Below, piece after piece: positions 47,750-59,239 of a stretch of 64,000 nucleotides of DNA. The stretch is from assembly GCA_037039925.1 (NCBI GenBank), contig JAXRKP010000008.1, forward strand, positions 236,001-300,000, in the 5' to 3' direction. Made by a program: the position numbers and the translations under genes. Every line of letters begins with the position of its first letter. Position 1 is the stretch's first letter. The notes below the pieces were generated by a model that did no database searches, was not told the origin of the DNA, and was given only the letters and a program-made list of their open reading frames with translations. Source of the stretch: Doris montereyensis (Eukaryota; Mollusca; Gastropoda; Nudibranchia; Dorididae).

Positions 47750-47860
47750 TGAAGATGGCGGGGCTACTGGTAGGGCCTACTTTGTTCCTTTCGCTCTTTC
47801 ATCCAACTGTGGTCTTGCCATTTCCTCTTAGTTCACCTTGAGATTGCATAGGCATAGCCA
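47750..47860 (+). repeat. R3 repeat copy downstream of ANKRD11
   Basis: GCGGGGCTACTGGTAGGGCC, TTGCCATTTCCTCTTAGTTC, ACCTTGAGATTGC. Confidence 0.65.
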
Positions 47861-48051
47861 CCAACCACCAACCAGGACGTAAAACATTTATTTAGTACGG
47901 TTTTTAAATTTCGAGTGTACAAGCCTGTATGTACTTTGAAAAGAATGTATACAAGGGTTAATTGTAATTTTCTTTAAAAGAAACATCAAGTTAATGACAA
48001 AGACCCAGAGATTGGGATGAAAGTCCGGATATGCCATTGAATTAACGTTAA

Positions 48052-50713
48052 CTCATTGAGTACTGAATTATTTACTGCGTTTGGACTGAATTATTTTTAA
48101 GGACAGTAAAGGTTCTGCCACCTGACTCAGAAAAATGCCAATAACTTTTCTAAAAAGCAACTTACAGACATACAATTGGTATCAATGTAAAGGTAAATGA
48201 ATGGGCTATACAACTAAAGTGCTAATAAGGAGTATATATGTGGGGAAAAAAATTTTTTTGGAGTTATGTAATCAATTTATTTTTTTCAAAAAAAAAATCT
48301 AAAAGTTTTTGTACTTACAGTATGAAGAAATGAGAGAAACCAGCAGCTAATCCATTTCAGGCCCACAGAGAAAGATAGTCCTTTCAATATCCAGTAAGAT
48401 GATTTTTGAATTTTTGGAATATGTCAATATTGAGATGAGTTATGGCCTTTTTTGTGGGAGGCGGTAAATTACAAAATCCAGTGGTAATCCAAAAGAATAA
48501 GATGAAAAATGAAACTAAAAGGAACAGCATTGAAAACCTATTTACAAAACTATTTACACACATGTATAACCATTGGAATACATCACTGAGAAGCATTGTT
48601 CTTCTCATGGTATGCCTTGAAGCAATTTTTGGGGCATAGGTGAGGCTTATGCGAGCAACCAGAGCAGAAGTAGCTGGTCCGTTTTCTGTGTTTCGGTGGC
48701 TTGCTGCAGAAAACGCAGTTTGCGTCTGCCCCGTCAAAGTCTATGAGGTGGTCAGCACCCCTATACCGCTCAACCTCAGCTGCTTCAGGCCTCCTCCCGA
48801 GTTAGAATTATTTAGATTGAGCGGGGTTATCTGGCCCGCGAGCTCGCAGAGAAGCTCTACGAGGTTGTCCTTGAAGACAATGAACGGCACTTTCTTGCGT
48901 TGATCCGGCCGTGACAGCATGTAGAGGATGTGGGCATTCACTTGGGTGACCTCCATACTCCAGTGGAATATTTTTTCCACCATTTCTTGGTTTTTCCTGT
49001 TGTGAGTGCCATAGTAGGACACCATCTGGTCCACCCTGTCACAGCCGTTCATCTTTTGGTTGTAGTTATCAACCATTGCGGGTTTGTCGACGGCCTGGCG
49101 CCTCTCCTGGACAGTGACAAATTCAGCTTGAGAACAGGTAGAGACTAAAATGCAGGGCTTTCTAGCCTTTTTGTCCCTCCAACTGGCAACAAGCTGAGAC
49201 CCATCCTCCCTGATGTACCATTTGGTTTCCAGGTGCTGAAGCCTTTGGGTTTTTAGTTCAGGTGGAAAACCACGGCGGTTGATCTGAACGGCACCGGTGT
49301 AATTGTAATTCCGTTCTGAAGAAATGTGAGGAGGACTGCTGATGTATAAAACCGGTCAGCGAAGATGTGGTGATGTGTGTTGATGGGCTCGAGAAGTTTG
49401 TCGAACACCTTTACAGCATGTGCCGCATTAGGATCTGTTTCGGGCGATATGCTGTATCCTTCCCAAAGTAGATCAGCAGATTTACGACGTATCCAGTGAT
49501 GGAGTCGCAGAGGACCGAAAGTCTTGATGTGAAACTTTTTCGGCTTGCTGGCGTTGTAAACTTTATTTTTTGAACCGGCCCTTCCAGCCAATCACCATTT
49601 CATCCAAAGAAAGGGCCTCGTAAGGATAAAATGCCGGCGATAATTTTCAAGGAGGGCGTTGATGAATGGCTCGATCTTTGCTTGGCCGATTGCATTTGGT
49701 TCACTTGCATGGAGAACGCAGCAGTGTATCAGCTCGAATTTTTATTCGGGAAAACATCTGTCCATACCACGGTGTGTATCTGTGTGCTTTGGTGGACCAA
49801 TAATCTTTTATTTTGGGACGGATCCATTCCCATGGCGATTACAACTGCGAAATATTTCCACAATTCATATCTCCCAATTGGCTCCCAGGAATGGAACATC
49901 GAATGCTTTCGTAAGGGGAGTGTGCTGTTGTTTTAGCTTGTCTCCATAATCATTTATATTTGTGAGGAGAGTATCACAGATATCATTGGTGAAGAGAAAA
50001 AAAAAGAACTGGAGTGCATTCGCACTGTCATCAAAATCTAACTTCGAACCAGGGTGGTTTCACGGAAAGAACTTGAACCAACACTCAGTCCTATTGCAGC
50101 CTCAGACCATTCTCTAGTTGATTCTCCTCCAGCAGTGGTTCTAGGTCTAGACCTAGAGGAAAGAGCTGGCCTTTTTCTTCTAACTAAGGGTTGATCTGAG
50201 TCAGATCCTGAAGAGGAAGATCTAGATCTTGATCTAGCATCTGTGACTGTAGCAGTAATGCTTTGGTCGTATCTTGATCTACTAGATCTAGATCTAATAC
50301 TACTACTACTACTGGATCTACTGCTACTGTCACTAGAATCTGAATCTAAATGAGCAAACACAGCTTCCATAGCTTATCTGCTTGATAGACACCTTGGGGG
50401 TCTAATAGCTCTCAAGTTTGAAGGCCCTGGAGTGGGCGTATCCATTGTTTTGTTTTGGTTTGGTGAGGAAAAAGTAAACGAGTGATAAACGGCTGAGAAT
50501 CAATATCGAAACTGACGCCAAAGCAGCTATATTTCGTCAACAGGAAGTTTCCTACTTTTAGAACCACTGAGTCACATAAAAACAAGGATTCATGTAAACG
50601 AGAGGCGAAATTATAGAGTCTTTTGGTCAGAACGGATGGGACCGATCTATCGGTTCACAGTCCAAACGTAGCGGTCATGAGAACCGATCTATCGGTTCAC
50701 AGTACGTAATGAG
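48052..50713 (-). mobile_element. piggyBac transposon, near full length, with TTAA target sites and terminal repeats
   Basis: TTAA lies at 48048-48051 and 50714-50717. The termini are inverted repeats, CTCATTGAGTACTG on the left and CTCATTACGTACTG read inward on the right. A second inverted block, CGTTTGGACTG, lies about 26 bp in from each end. Inside is a transposase on the minus strand. The flanks (47941-48047 and 50718-50850) join into a copy of a dispersed repeat that is uninterrupted at 6825-6985 and 39427-39620, which gives a paralogous empty site. The right end holds two palindromes, the outer GAACCGATCTATCGGTTC at 50681-50698 and the inner ACCGATCTATCGGT at 50641-50654. Confidence 0.92.
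48583..50370 (-). CDS. piggyBac transposase (DDE_Tnp_1_7), raw frame broken by indels
   Basis: Catalyses precise cut-and-paste at TTAA. Start ATG at 50370; the N-terminus MEAVFAHLDSDSSDSSS is acidic and serine-rich. Then come FTNDICDTLLTNINDYGDKL, ELWKYFAVVIAMGM, KIKDYWSTKAHRYTPWYGQM, SLDEMVIGWKGR (first catalytic Asp), KVYNASKPKKFHIKTFG, HHIFADRFYTSAVLL (second Asp), YNQKMNGCDRVDQMVSYY (third Asp) and WSMEVTQVNAHILYML. The C-terminus has a cysteine-rich domain (NCVFCSKPPKHRKRTSYFC, SGCSHKPHLCPKNCF) and stops at 48585-48583. The span is about 595 codons, normal for the family. Frame breaks sit at homopolymers, for example A6 for A5 at GRFKNKVY near 49570. All three Asp are present, so the element may be young. 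Confidence 0.9.
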
Positions 50714-51283
50714 TTAAATTTAGCCAGAAAGGCTAGTGATCAGCAGATTTTTTGTTTTTACCTATAAGTTAAATTTTCTTTTTTCCCCTGAATATTCCGG
50801 GCCGTCTTACAAGTTAGGATTAGTTTGAACGCTCAGAGTCTGTTTTCAAGTTGAAAAGATTGGCCCCGCTATGCATATGGTGGACGTATCATACCTTCTC
50901 CCTCATACAATCATGGTTCTGTTTTAGTCTGTTCCCAACCAAATGGTATTTAGTGGTAACCACTAAGAATATTTGCATTCGTTTTGAGTTTCTTAGGGAA
51001 GTTTGTTTTGTTTGTTCGTTGTTGGGTTTTTTTTGCGACCCAAATGTAGGCAGTGGCCTGTTCATTCTGCACAAGCACTGTATGGTTAAACTGTGATTTA
51101 AGTTACCGATTTCTTCTATATGTAGCCGTTGTTGCACTAAATTTTTGTTTTATAGATTTTTGAGTGGTGACAATGCTAATGGGTGGTTTTTCTGATTTAG
51201 TTCATGGACAAAGATTTGTTTTCTGTTTGGTTTACTCTTCTTTTCATTTCACTTTTCTTGTTCCCTTTCTCATAATCTATTAG

Positions 51284-51410
51284 CGAGAGAGCCTTGGAAT
51301 TTCTCTCACAAATTTGTGGCCTCCTGCATGAGCCTGATAACCATCACACAATGTTTAACATTAATGGAGAAGTACTGAAGCTGAATCGCTTGCCCTCAAA
51401 GGGTTTTTGA
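51284..51410 (+). CDS. Candidate terminal exon of unknown origin
   Basis: A very good 3' splice site (a long pyrimidine tract ending CTATTAG at 51283) opens a 41-codon frame: ERALEFLSQICGLLHEPDNH, HTMFNINGEVLKLNRLPSKG, F, stop at 51408-51410. Composition looks coding, but I do not recognise the family. Its entry phase matches the phase-2 end of ANKRD11-type exon 11, so it could be an alternative last exon. It may also be chance or a remnant. Confidence 0.25.
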
Positions 51411-52691
51411 TACACTCAGTAAAGTTAAGAGAAAAAAATTGTAACCCTCTTTCCCTTCCCTGTGCAGAATGAAACAAACTTTTGTAACGAAGGGTGTTTT
51501 TTTTTACAACATTGTTGAGTAAGTGAAGATATATTGTAAGGGAACTATATGTTATCAGGTTTATGAGTTGGCCCCAGATTCGAATACTTGAAGTCATAAA
51601 TGTTTGTTTTTTTTTATAGCAGAAACACAAATGGTCTATTGCTGACTGAATGTTTCTCTTATGCATGTGTCATAGTTCTTTCTCTTTTTAATCTCACTTC
51701 TTGTTATGTTCTTTTCTGCGAGAAGCAATTGATATAAAGGCAATTGAAACAATTCCAAATGTGAACTTTTAAAGCCAAATTGCACGTGAAAGCCAAAATC
51801 GGCTTTAAACATACGTTTAGGTTTAGATTCTAATTTTTTTCCTTTTATTTGTGTCTAAGAAATGATTTCTTGTCTCCTTTTCTTGTTTTTTCATTTTGGT
51901 ATTTTTCAGTTCTCGTTTGTATTTTTCGGTTCTCGTTTTGTCATTTCTCCACATTATCTTTCATTCCTTTCATATTTTCGACATTACATCCCTTGCATTC
52001 TCTTAAATGATATAAATGACAGTAACACATTGAGCGTGGGGGGGTTGATACCTTAAACGAGGTTGATTATTTCAAGTGCTGTTTCAAATATCATTTTCTT
52101 AAGACTTTTTCTCTCTTTATGTTATTTTTATGTTGTATTTTCTTGGGGTTTTGTTTATTTTTTACTTTTTCATTTTTTGTTCAATTTCAAATTTTACGAT
52201 TGTGTATTTTCCCCCATATCATTGCTTTAATGGGTGAAAGCGGTGGGTCGTTGTCATGGATATTGTATTCTTGTCTTTGCTGTGCTGGGCAGTTCAAAAT
52301 GGAGGGCAGTGTCTCTCATTGTGCTTTGAGTTTTGTTTGTTTTTTCTTCCTTTTTTTGTGTGTTACTACTACTACTACTACCACTACAACTACCACTACC
52401 ACTACAGACAGATTCCTTTTGTCTATCGTCTTTTGTGCTTGAAAGTAAGTATAAGAGAATGCCTGTATTGTAATGTGAAAATTTTCACTTACATGATGGA
52501 TATGCTGTCACTGTGGTGAGTTCTCTAGATGTCATTTCGTAATACTGTGGTCTATTTGGTATTGTTTGTTCCATTTTAAAATATTTTTGTTGTTGTTGTC
52601 CCTCCACCTCCCATATCAAGCAGATGATCACGTGTGATGATGTACACTGGCATTGGATGATAGTGTTCACAATGCACACATGACACCTGAT
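51411..52691. other. Intergenic, T-rich
   Basis: Only a short ACT/CTACAAC triplet cluster near 52365 noted. Confidence 0.5.
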
Positions 52692-52696
52692 ATATA

Positions 52697-52792
<96 letters not shown>

Positions 52793-52824
52793 TATATAAT
52801 ATATATATGTATAATATATATATG

Positions 52825-52896
<72 letters not shown>
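52692..52896. repeat. (AT)n microsatellite
   Basis: About 200 bp of AT with three ATAATAT or GTATAAT interruptions. Confidence 0.97.
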
Positions 52897-52903
<7 letters not shown>

Positions 52904-53849
52904 ATTATTATATTATTACATAAATAGTAAAAGAATGTATAGATACTTGGTTATCTTTTTTTTTTTTTTTTGCCCCCAATTTCATTTGAAAATTTCAAGG
53001 CCATTTGTATAAACATCATCTCATTGTTACATTGTACTATGTTGATTTCATCATTGGATGTTTTTGACTCAAAATCAACATTTGAAAAAAAATTCAAGGA
53101 CATATTATTATAATTTACGTGTTTATATGAATGTGTGATGTTCATGCACTTTGAATGCTTACTTGATGGTTTATCTTTGTGTGTTTGGGGGTTGGGTGGG
53201 GTGGGGTCTCAGAGCATAAAGTGTTATGATTTGTGTTGTTTGTTTTTTTTCATTGTTTTTTTTTTTTTGGTTGTTGTTTTTTTTACCTCTTGAAAAGCTG
53301 TGTCCATTGGTTTGCCTCCTACTGAACTGTGTGCAAGTTATCTCAATAGTTTATTATATCTCCATGTCTGATTGTGTTGCTAATTTTTGTGTCAAGTCAA
53401 ACTCTAGAGTCTATAATAAATATGAAACTTTGAAACAGATTATCAGTGTTTTTCTCTTCATATTATATTTATTTAATTAATGTACATTGTATATGTGTAC
53501 ATATGTCTTTTTATGTGTTTTTCAGTTAGTTTGCAAACGAAAAACCTTATAATAGCCCTCTCTGCTATGTTTTGGCACAATCTCACACAAAACGTGTTTT
53601 GTCCTCCCATCTCGCTAATATTTTGAAACAATCTCCCTTATACCTCAAACTAATCAAGGGATTCACAGCTTTTGTTGATTACGTAATTCAGGCTATACAG
53701 TCTTTTGTTTGGAAGACGCTCGCTCCATTTGGTGACCCAATGTCAAACGAATGACTGCAAAATCAGCTTCTGGCGTATGCGGTGTTTCGTTTGCAAAGAG
53801 ACGGCCTCGCCAGCTGCCAAATTGTGCTTAAAAAATTGAGACAATTTGA

Positions 53850-53930
53850 CAACCCTTGGACTTAGTGGTTCTCGAATCCACTACCGTTTGGTTGAGAGGC
53901 TGACACCTTGCCTCTAGACTGCCCATTCCC
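53850..53930 (-). mobile_element. tRNA-derived SINE, family 1, head fragment
   Basis: Plus-strand GGTTCTCGAATCCACTACC then GGTTGAGAGGCTGACACCTT and GCCTCTAGACTGCCCA are the reversed head. Confidence 0.6.
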
Positions 53931-53984
53931 GCGAGACAGGCAGACAGAAGCAGAGATAGACTGCGTTGTTTACATTTGCAAACG

Positions 53985-54117
53985 GCAGAGTTGGCTGGCA
54001 GGTCCTACTTCTTTCCCTCTCTTTTACTCAATCCTTTCATCTTGCTGTTTTCTTTTGATTTGCCTTGAGATCACTACAAACAGTGAGTGGGGTGAATTCC
54101 AAACAAACAAACAAACA
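53985..54117 (+). repeat. R3 repeat copy with AAAC tail
   Basis: GAGTTGGCTGGCAGGTCCTA, CATCTTGCTGTTTTCTTTTG, tail CCAAACAAACAAACAAACAG. Confidence 0.75.
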
Positions 54118-54123
54118 GTCAGT

Positions 54124-54300
54124 GTGGTGGTTGGTATTGAGTGCTGCTGGAAGGGTAGTCCTTTCCTTTAGCTCTTCTGGATCTGTTCATATTGCAGGTA
54201 GGTGCTACTTTTTTCTTTTCATTCTTTCATATGTTTTTCTTTCATCTCGTTGCTTCCTCTTCCTTAATTAACCTTGAGACAGGGTAGATTCCAAAGAAAG
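54124..54300 (+). repeat. R3 repeat copy, partly duplicated
   Basis: GGTGGTTGGTATTGAGTGCT, GCTGGAAGGGTAGTCC, then again GCAGGTAGGTGCTACTTTTT and CATCTCGTTGCTTCCTCTTC. Confidence 0.65.
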
Positions 54301-54448
54301 AAAAAGTCTTGTGTGAAAAGAGAGAGAAAGTGTGTATGTGTGTTTCTGATGAGAGATATTTGAATCTCAGTCTATAGAAGCCAAGTGTGAAGTATATACA
54401 ATTTGAATTACAAGCATTTTGGAAAATTCACACAAGCAACAGTAACCC

Positions 54449-54695
54449 AGGGGGACTCCACAGTCCAGAGGTAAGATGTCGGCCTCTCAATAAAAAAATC
54501 ATGGGTTCAAGTCCCGGTAAGTTAAAAAAAATTTCTAGCAAAACCTTCCCCCATGGTCCAGGTAGGTGGACTGACACCTAGTCCCATCGGAGACTGACGA
54601 TAAAAAGGAGGTTCCATGCGAAGAAGATCAAGATCTCTTGGCTGTTTACAGGGCAGTCTGGGCAAAATTTAAAATCCTACCAAAACCCCAGCAGG
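54449..54695 (+). mobile_element. tRNA-derived SINE, family 1
   Basis: Head GGGGACTCCACAGTCCAGAG, B box GGGTTCAAGTCCC, body CTGACACCTAGTCCCATCGG, GGGCAGTCTGGGC; truncated before the tail. Confidence 0.75.
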
Positions 54696-55192
54696 AAAAT
54701 CAAACGTGTCATTTATGAGAAACATTTTTCTTTCATTACTACAATAGTGACCGCCTAAATGCCTGGTGCTTGGGAAGCAGAGAAAACGGGCATTTAGGTG
54801 AAAGTAGATCAGGGGCAACAATTTGGTTGTGGGGGGGGGGATGTGTGGATCACCAAGGGAATTCATCGAGTATAGAACAGTAATTCAACATTTACGAAAA
54901 ATTGAATGTGAGAAATTGGGGGACACCTGGAAACAATTTAGCTTTTAGCACAGGTAGCGAGCACGCAAGTGGGTTCACCATCGCTCGCAACGAAGACCTG
55001 AAGGCACAATGGATATGGTTAATGCCAGACAGGGAGCAATAAAACTGTTCACACCTTGTCCCTCGATCGATCGTGATGTAAGCCTGGACTATCAAAAACG
55101 CCAGGTGATTGCGTGCCACTTACATCAAGAGTCATGGGTGGAGACCGAAAGACTTCACAATTCTAATTACCCGGTGACAAACCAGTGATCCA

Positions 55193-55300
55193 ATGGAACA
55201 AAGGCTAAGATAAGAGAAAGAATGAAAATGAAAGAAAAAAGAAATAGAACCTACCACTGACTCAGTCAGCAGCACCCACCAGCCACCCACTTGTGTTTAA
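55193..55300 (-). repeat. R3 repeat copy
   Basis: Plus-strand GAACCTACCACTGACTCAGT, CAGCAGCACCCACCAGCCAC is the reversed 5' part. Confidence 0.6.
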
Positions 55301-56467
55301 CATTGCTGACAACACAGATAATTATAATTATATGTGTATTACATATGAGTATGAGTACATTTTGTGTAATAAATATTTCAATATCATTTGTCTACAATCT
55401 GATGATTTTAAGAAAGACCAAAGAAAATTAAGATGAAATAGTATGCACACATACTTCACATTCACATAGGATAGAGAGAAAAACATTGAAAAAATGAAAC
55501 TTGTGTGTTTCATCTGGAACAAAATTTATTTCTAAAAAAAAATCCACATCAAAATTCATTCATTACCACATCAGATGAAAAGTCTCAGTAATCATGTCAA
55601 ACAACAGAGATACATTTGCTAGCATGACACAATATGTAAATGTTGGTGCATTTTAGTACAATTTTTCAACGTTTATTTGTAAATTAAATGTGGTTGGAAA
55701 AAAATATGAGGAAATTAAACAGTGACAGGTATCTGAAACAGTGACAGGTATCTGAAACAGTGACATTGACAGGTATCTGAAATACATATTTATATCCCTT
55801 CAAGTAAATATAAATCAGAACACATCGGATATAAGAATACTAACACTATCAGACAATAGAATTTTCTTTTTTTCAATTTCAATGGATAAAAAAACACAAG
55901 ATCGGTTGCTACAGTAGTATCCAGCTAAGTGCACACCGCCTAACAGCACAGTTATCGCATGAAACAGTATTATTTTTGTATATAAATCTACCCCTTAAAT
56001 CTAAGTGCATGATTGCTGAGAAAGGATCCTGGTTAAACAATCACAGTTTTGGTCACTTTCGGTGCCAAACATCTGCTCAAAAACTGATTTCAACAACGCT
56101 ATAGTGTTTAAGTAAAAACTATAAAATGTGCACACACGCTCATACACACACACACACACACAGAGTTCACGGAACATACATAACCAAGTGTAAAATCTTG
56201 GAAAAAGACTTTTTTTTCCATTATCCCCAATTGATGCCGCTAAATTACATCACTATTTAAGTGAATCTGCCTAAGAGTAAGAGTCAGTAAGAGCATGGTC
56301 CAGCTAAGTGCATGGTTTCCTTGTCTCCCGACTTTCAGCAGCTGATAAAGTAAAATTGTAGCCAAAGACTACATGGACTCAAGAAGGCAAGGGGTTGGAC
56401 AGGGCTGAGCGTGTATGTTTGCAAGACTTACAAATCAGTTCTATGCTTTCATTATGCTTTTATGGCT
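55301..56467. other. Intergenic, AT-rich
   Basis: A short tandem repeat (ACAGTGACAGGTATCTGAA, three units near 55720-55780) and a possible lone pogo-like end, CAGTAGTATCCAGCTAAGTG, at 55913. No gene recognised. Confidence 0.5.
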
Positions 56468-56471
56468 TTAA

Positions 56472-57134
56472 CTCTTAAAAGCTGGAATTATTTCTTTATT
56501 TTCCCAAAATTATTTTTTTGGGTCTAGGATGCGTGCAGACGACTTATTTTAAAATATTTATAACAAGCTTCAGAATAGAGATAGAAAGCCTAATCATAAA
56601 TCAAAATAACAGGAATAAAATGCAGTTTCAAATCAACATCAATAAACTAATGAGAATAGGTTTTTGCACTACGGGGATCACTAGATCTATCAGAATTGTC
56701 ACTGTCTTCCATAGGTAAATCACCACCAAACTCAAACAAATTATCATCAGATTCACTCAGTTCATCATCGTCTAACTCAGAACCTTCATCAACAGTACAG
56801 AGTTCTATGGCTTGTGCTGTCAATCGTCGAAGCACGGCCTCGGAAAGGTGCACTAGATGAACTAGCAGAAGCTATATTTGTAAACAAAAATCATCTGATT
56901 TACAGGATTGAAGAAAAACACAAAAAAAGGTAAAAAAGAAAACACAAGATTTTTCAGTTGTTTTCGTTCTACTTTCACTTTCATGGGGCATGTGAATAAG
57001 TAGAATGATTTCCCTTTGATTATAAAACTTATACTTGAGCCAAACGAAATAATATTAGAGTACCGCTGACAGCGTTGTTCAGTCAAAACGTGAATGGCTG
57101 CGAACGCTGACAGCGTTGTTCAGGGCTTTATGAG
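56472..57134 (-). mobile_element. Internally deleted piggyBac derivative
   Basis: Flanked by TTAA at 56468-56471 and 57135-57138. The left end reads CTCTTAAAAGCTGGAATTAT. It carries AATTATTT starting at +15 and +37, almost as the full element does (+15 and +38). The right end reads inward CTCATAAAGCCCTGAACAAC and holds two palindromes, AACGCTGACAGCGTT at 57103-57117 and CGCTGACAGCG at 57064-57074. Only the 5' end of a transposase frame remains. Confidence 0.75.
56647..56853 (-). pseudogene. Remnant N-terminus of a piggyBac transposase
   Basis: Reads MHLSEAVLRRLTAQAIELCT, VDEGSELDDDELSESDDNLF, EFGGDLPMEDSDNSDRSSDP. Acidic, serine-rich N-termini are typical of piggyBac transposases. Its position relative to the right TTAA (about 280 bp) is like that of the full element (about 345 bp). 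The catalytic domain is missing. Confidence 0.6.
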
Positions 57135-57138
57135 TTAA

Positions 57139-58380
57139 ATATCATGACAATTTTAATGAACTATCTAAAATGTAGAAGAAAATGGGCATATCTTATTCAA
57201 TTGTATAAAATTGTTGATATAAATTATATCGATTGTAAATTATTTTTCATCTATTCTCATGTAACTTTTACTCAGAGAGACAGATTCAAGATATATATTA
57301 CAGGAAATTCTACTGTTAGACATTTTTTAATTTATTGTAAGAACAGACAAAAAACATGGAACAATTTACAATTAACAAAATGTTCAAAAAGTATTAATTC
57401 TTTTTAAAATGCCATTGATAAGGAGCTCTATAGGCCCTACTTTAAAATATTGTATCATTTGAATGACGATGGATGTGCATTGTTCTTATTAAATACTGAA
57501 TGTTACATCATAAAAATAATAAAAATCCATTGTTAAATTAAGATATGGGGCATTTAAGGTCAAATGACCCATCTAGCCTCTGACACGATGATATATGAAT
57601 AGAATAATAATGAATTAGAATTGACTCACACTCGTCAACTTTGTCCCTGAGACTGAGACCTGAAGCTGCAAATTTAGGAGGTTAAAGTGTATTACAATAC
57701 ATTACATATTGATACAGTGGTACCACTTAGTTGACATCATATGTATCATTAGTATCAATATAAGTACACATTGGTGAATAAAATAAAAGCACTATGTGTC
57801 CTTGATTACTGATGTTCTCATAAATAAACGGTGAGCACTATATTACAACTATAAGTCTGAGCAAAAGAAATTTTATTTTATTTAGTTTGTTAGATCATCC
57901 ATGAAATTATGTACAGATTATATCTGAGAGAAGTGAAAAAAAAGAAAATAAATAATGAGAACAGCTCAGTCATCCTCAAATTATGAAAATTAGTATCTTT
58001 TTTAGTAGACTAAGACAAAAATTTGTAGTGTTCTTGATATGTGTAAAATAAAGTCTTGATTTGGAAGAAAATCATGAAATTATGTACAGAGCTACAGATT
58101 TTATATCTGAGAGAAAGCATGGAAATGATGCTAACTGATACAATTGCAGACCTGCCAACTCAAAAAATCCAAATTAGTAGTGTTGGTTTTTTTTGCGGTG
58201 CGAGACAAAAATCTATAGTATTCTTGATGTATCGGATCATTCTCTACGGACAATAGAAATAAGAAACAGGTCTTGTTGTCCTAGGCTTCAAATAACTTGC
58301 AGTAGATTTATTAAAAAATTACAGGGAAATTTTCTTCAATCAAAAACATCCACAAATCATAGTTCTAGAAGATGATTCGT
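57139..58380. other. Intergenic, AT-rich
   Basis: Nearly duplicated segments (AAATTATGTACAGA at 57904 and 58076, with TATATCTGAGAGAA following). No gene recognised. Confidence 0.5.
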
Positions 58381-58389
58381 ATTTTCACA

Positions 58390-58540
58390 CTGGGGTTTGA
58401 TTCATTGACTGATTGAAATGTACCATGCACACCACATGCGCTGATCTCAGACTGAATTAAGAGCGAACAGTAAGATAAAAGATAAATGAAAGAGTGAAGG
58501 GATCCACTAGCAGCTCCTGGAATCCCTCCATTCCCACTGG
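58390..58540 (-). repeat. R3 repeat copy
   Basis: Plus-strand GCTGATCTCAGACTGAATTA, AGAGCGAACAGTAAGATAAA and ACTAGCAGCTCCTGG: reversed unit. Confidence 0.65.
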
Positions 58541-58825
58541 GAATGTTCATACTGACTCCAAATTTTCCTAGAGATGGTAGGTCTGCAATAAAGTCTACAT
58601 CAGTGGTTCTCAACCAGAGCAGAATGGCCACCTTGGGAGGAAATTTTAGGGTTTCAGTGGGTGAGGAAGGGGAAAAACTACGCCCACAGATATTATTTTG
58701 AATGCACATTTTGAGGCAGACAATTTTGGAAAGGGGGAATGACATTCTGACAATACATATGGTGAAAGGGTACATGGGCAAAAAAAAAAAATGAGAACCA
58801 CTCGTTTACACAATAAATACAATAG

Positions 58826-58975
58826 GTTTGTTTGTTTGTTTCATTGAAATTTACCCCATCCACCATTGCACTTGCAGGGATCTCAGGGTGAATTAAGAGG
58901 AAACAGCAAGATGAAAGATAGAGAAAGGGAAGGAAAGAATAGGACCTACCAGCAGTGCCCGTAACCGCCCGCACA
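58826..58975 (-). repeat. R3 repeat copy with GTTT-run tail
   Basis: Plus-strand GTTTGTTTGTTTGTTTCATT, GATCTCAGGGTGAATTAAGA, GGAAACAGCAAGATGAAAGA, AGGACCTACCAGCAGTGCCC: full-length reversed copy with the (AAAC)n tail. Confidence 0.8.
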
Positions 58976-59116
58976 ATAAATGGGACAATAGGAAAAAAGG
59001 ACAGTAACTACTAAACAAGGAATAATACGTAGGTGGCTGCCTGTGAGTTCTCTGCTGTCCAGAAATAATACTCATAATGCTCATAATACAAAGAAATGGC
59101 TGTGATTGTGATGTAT

Positions 59117-59239
59117 CTATTTCTCCTTGTTAGGGCTCGTGTTTGTTATGTCCTCCAGTTTATGAAGGGAAGAGTCATGAGGGTTGCTTTTCATTCTCCA
59201 CAAGCATTTGTTGTGCTCCTTCTCTAAGTCCATATAGCG
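59117..59239 (-). CDS. Last exon of the KIF15/HMMR-like gene
   Basis: Acceptor TCTTTCAG. Reads RYMDLEKEHNKCLWRMKSNP, HDSSLHKLEDITNTSPNKEK, then TAG at 59119-59117. No frame break. Confidence 0.65.
   Translation of the reverse strand, partial: RYMDLEKEHNKCLWRMKSNPHDSSLHKLEDITNTSPNKEK

Larger units (their letters stand above)
46961..48047. other. Downstream of the ANKRD11 stop: probable 3' UTR and repeats
   Basis: No further conserved coding sequence seen. The stretch holds two plus-strand copies of the AAAC-tailed repeat (47551 and 47750) and ends in the left flank of a piggyBac insertion. Confidence 0.5.

Noticed and set aside
48384..48582. Extra transposase exon or second piggyBac gene left of the stop codon
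   Set aside because: The cysteine-rich C-terminus ends at 48583; the rest is the element's non-coding left end.
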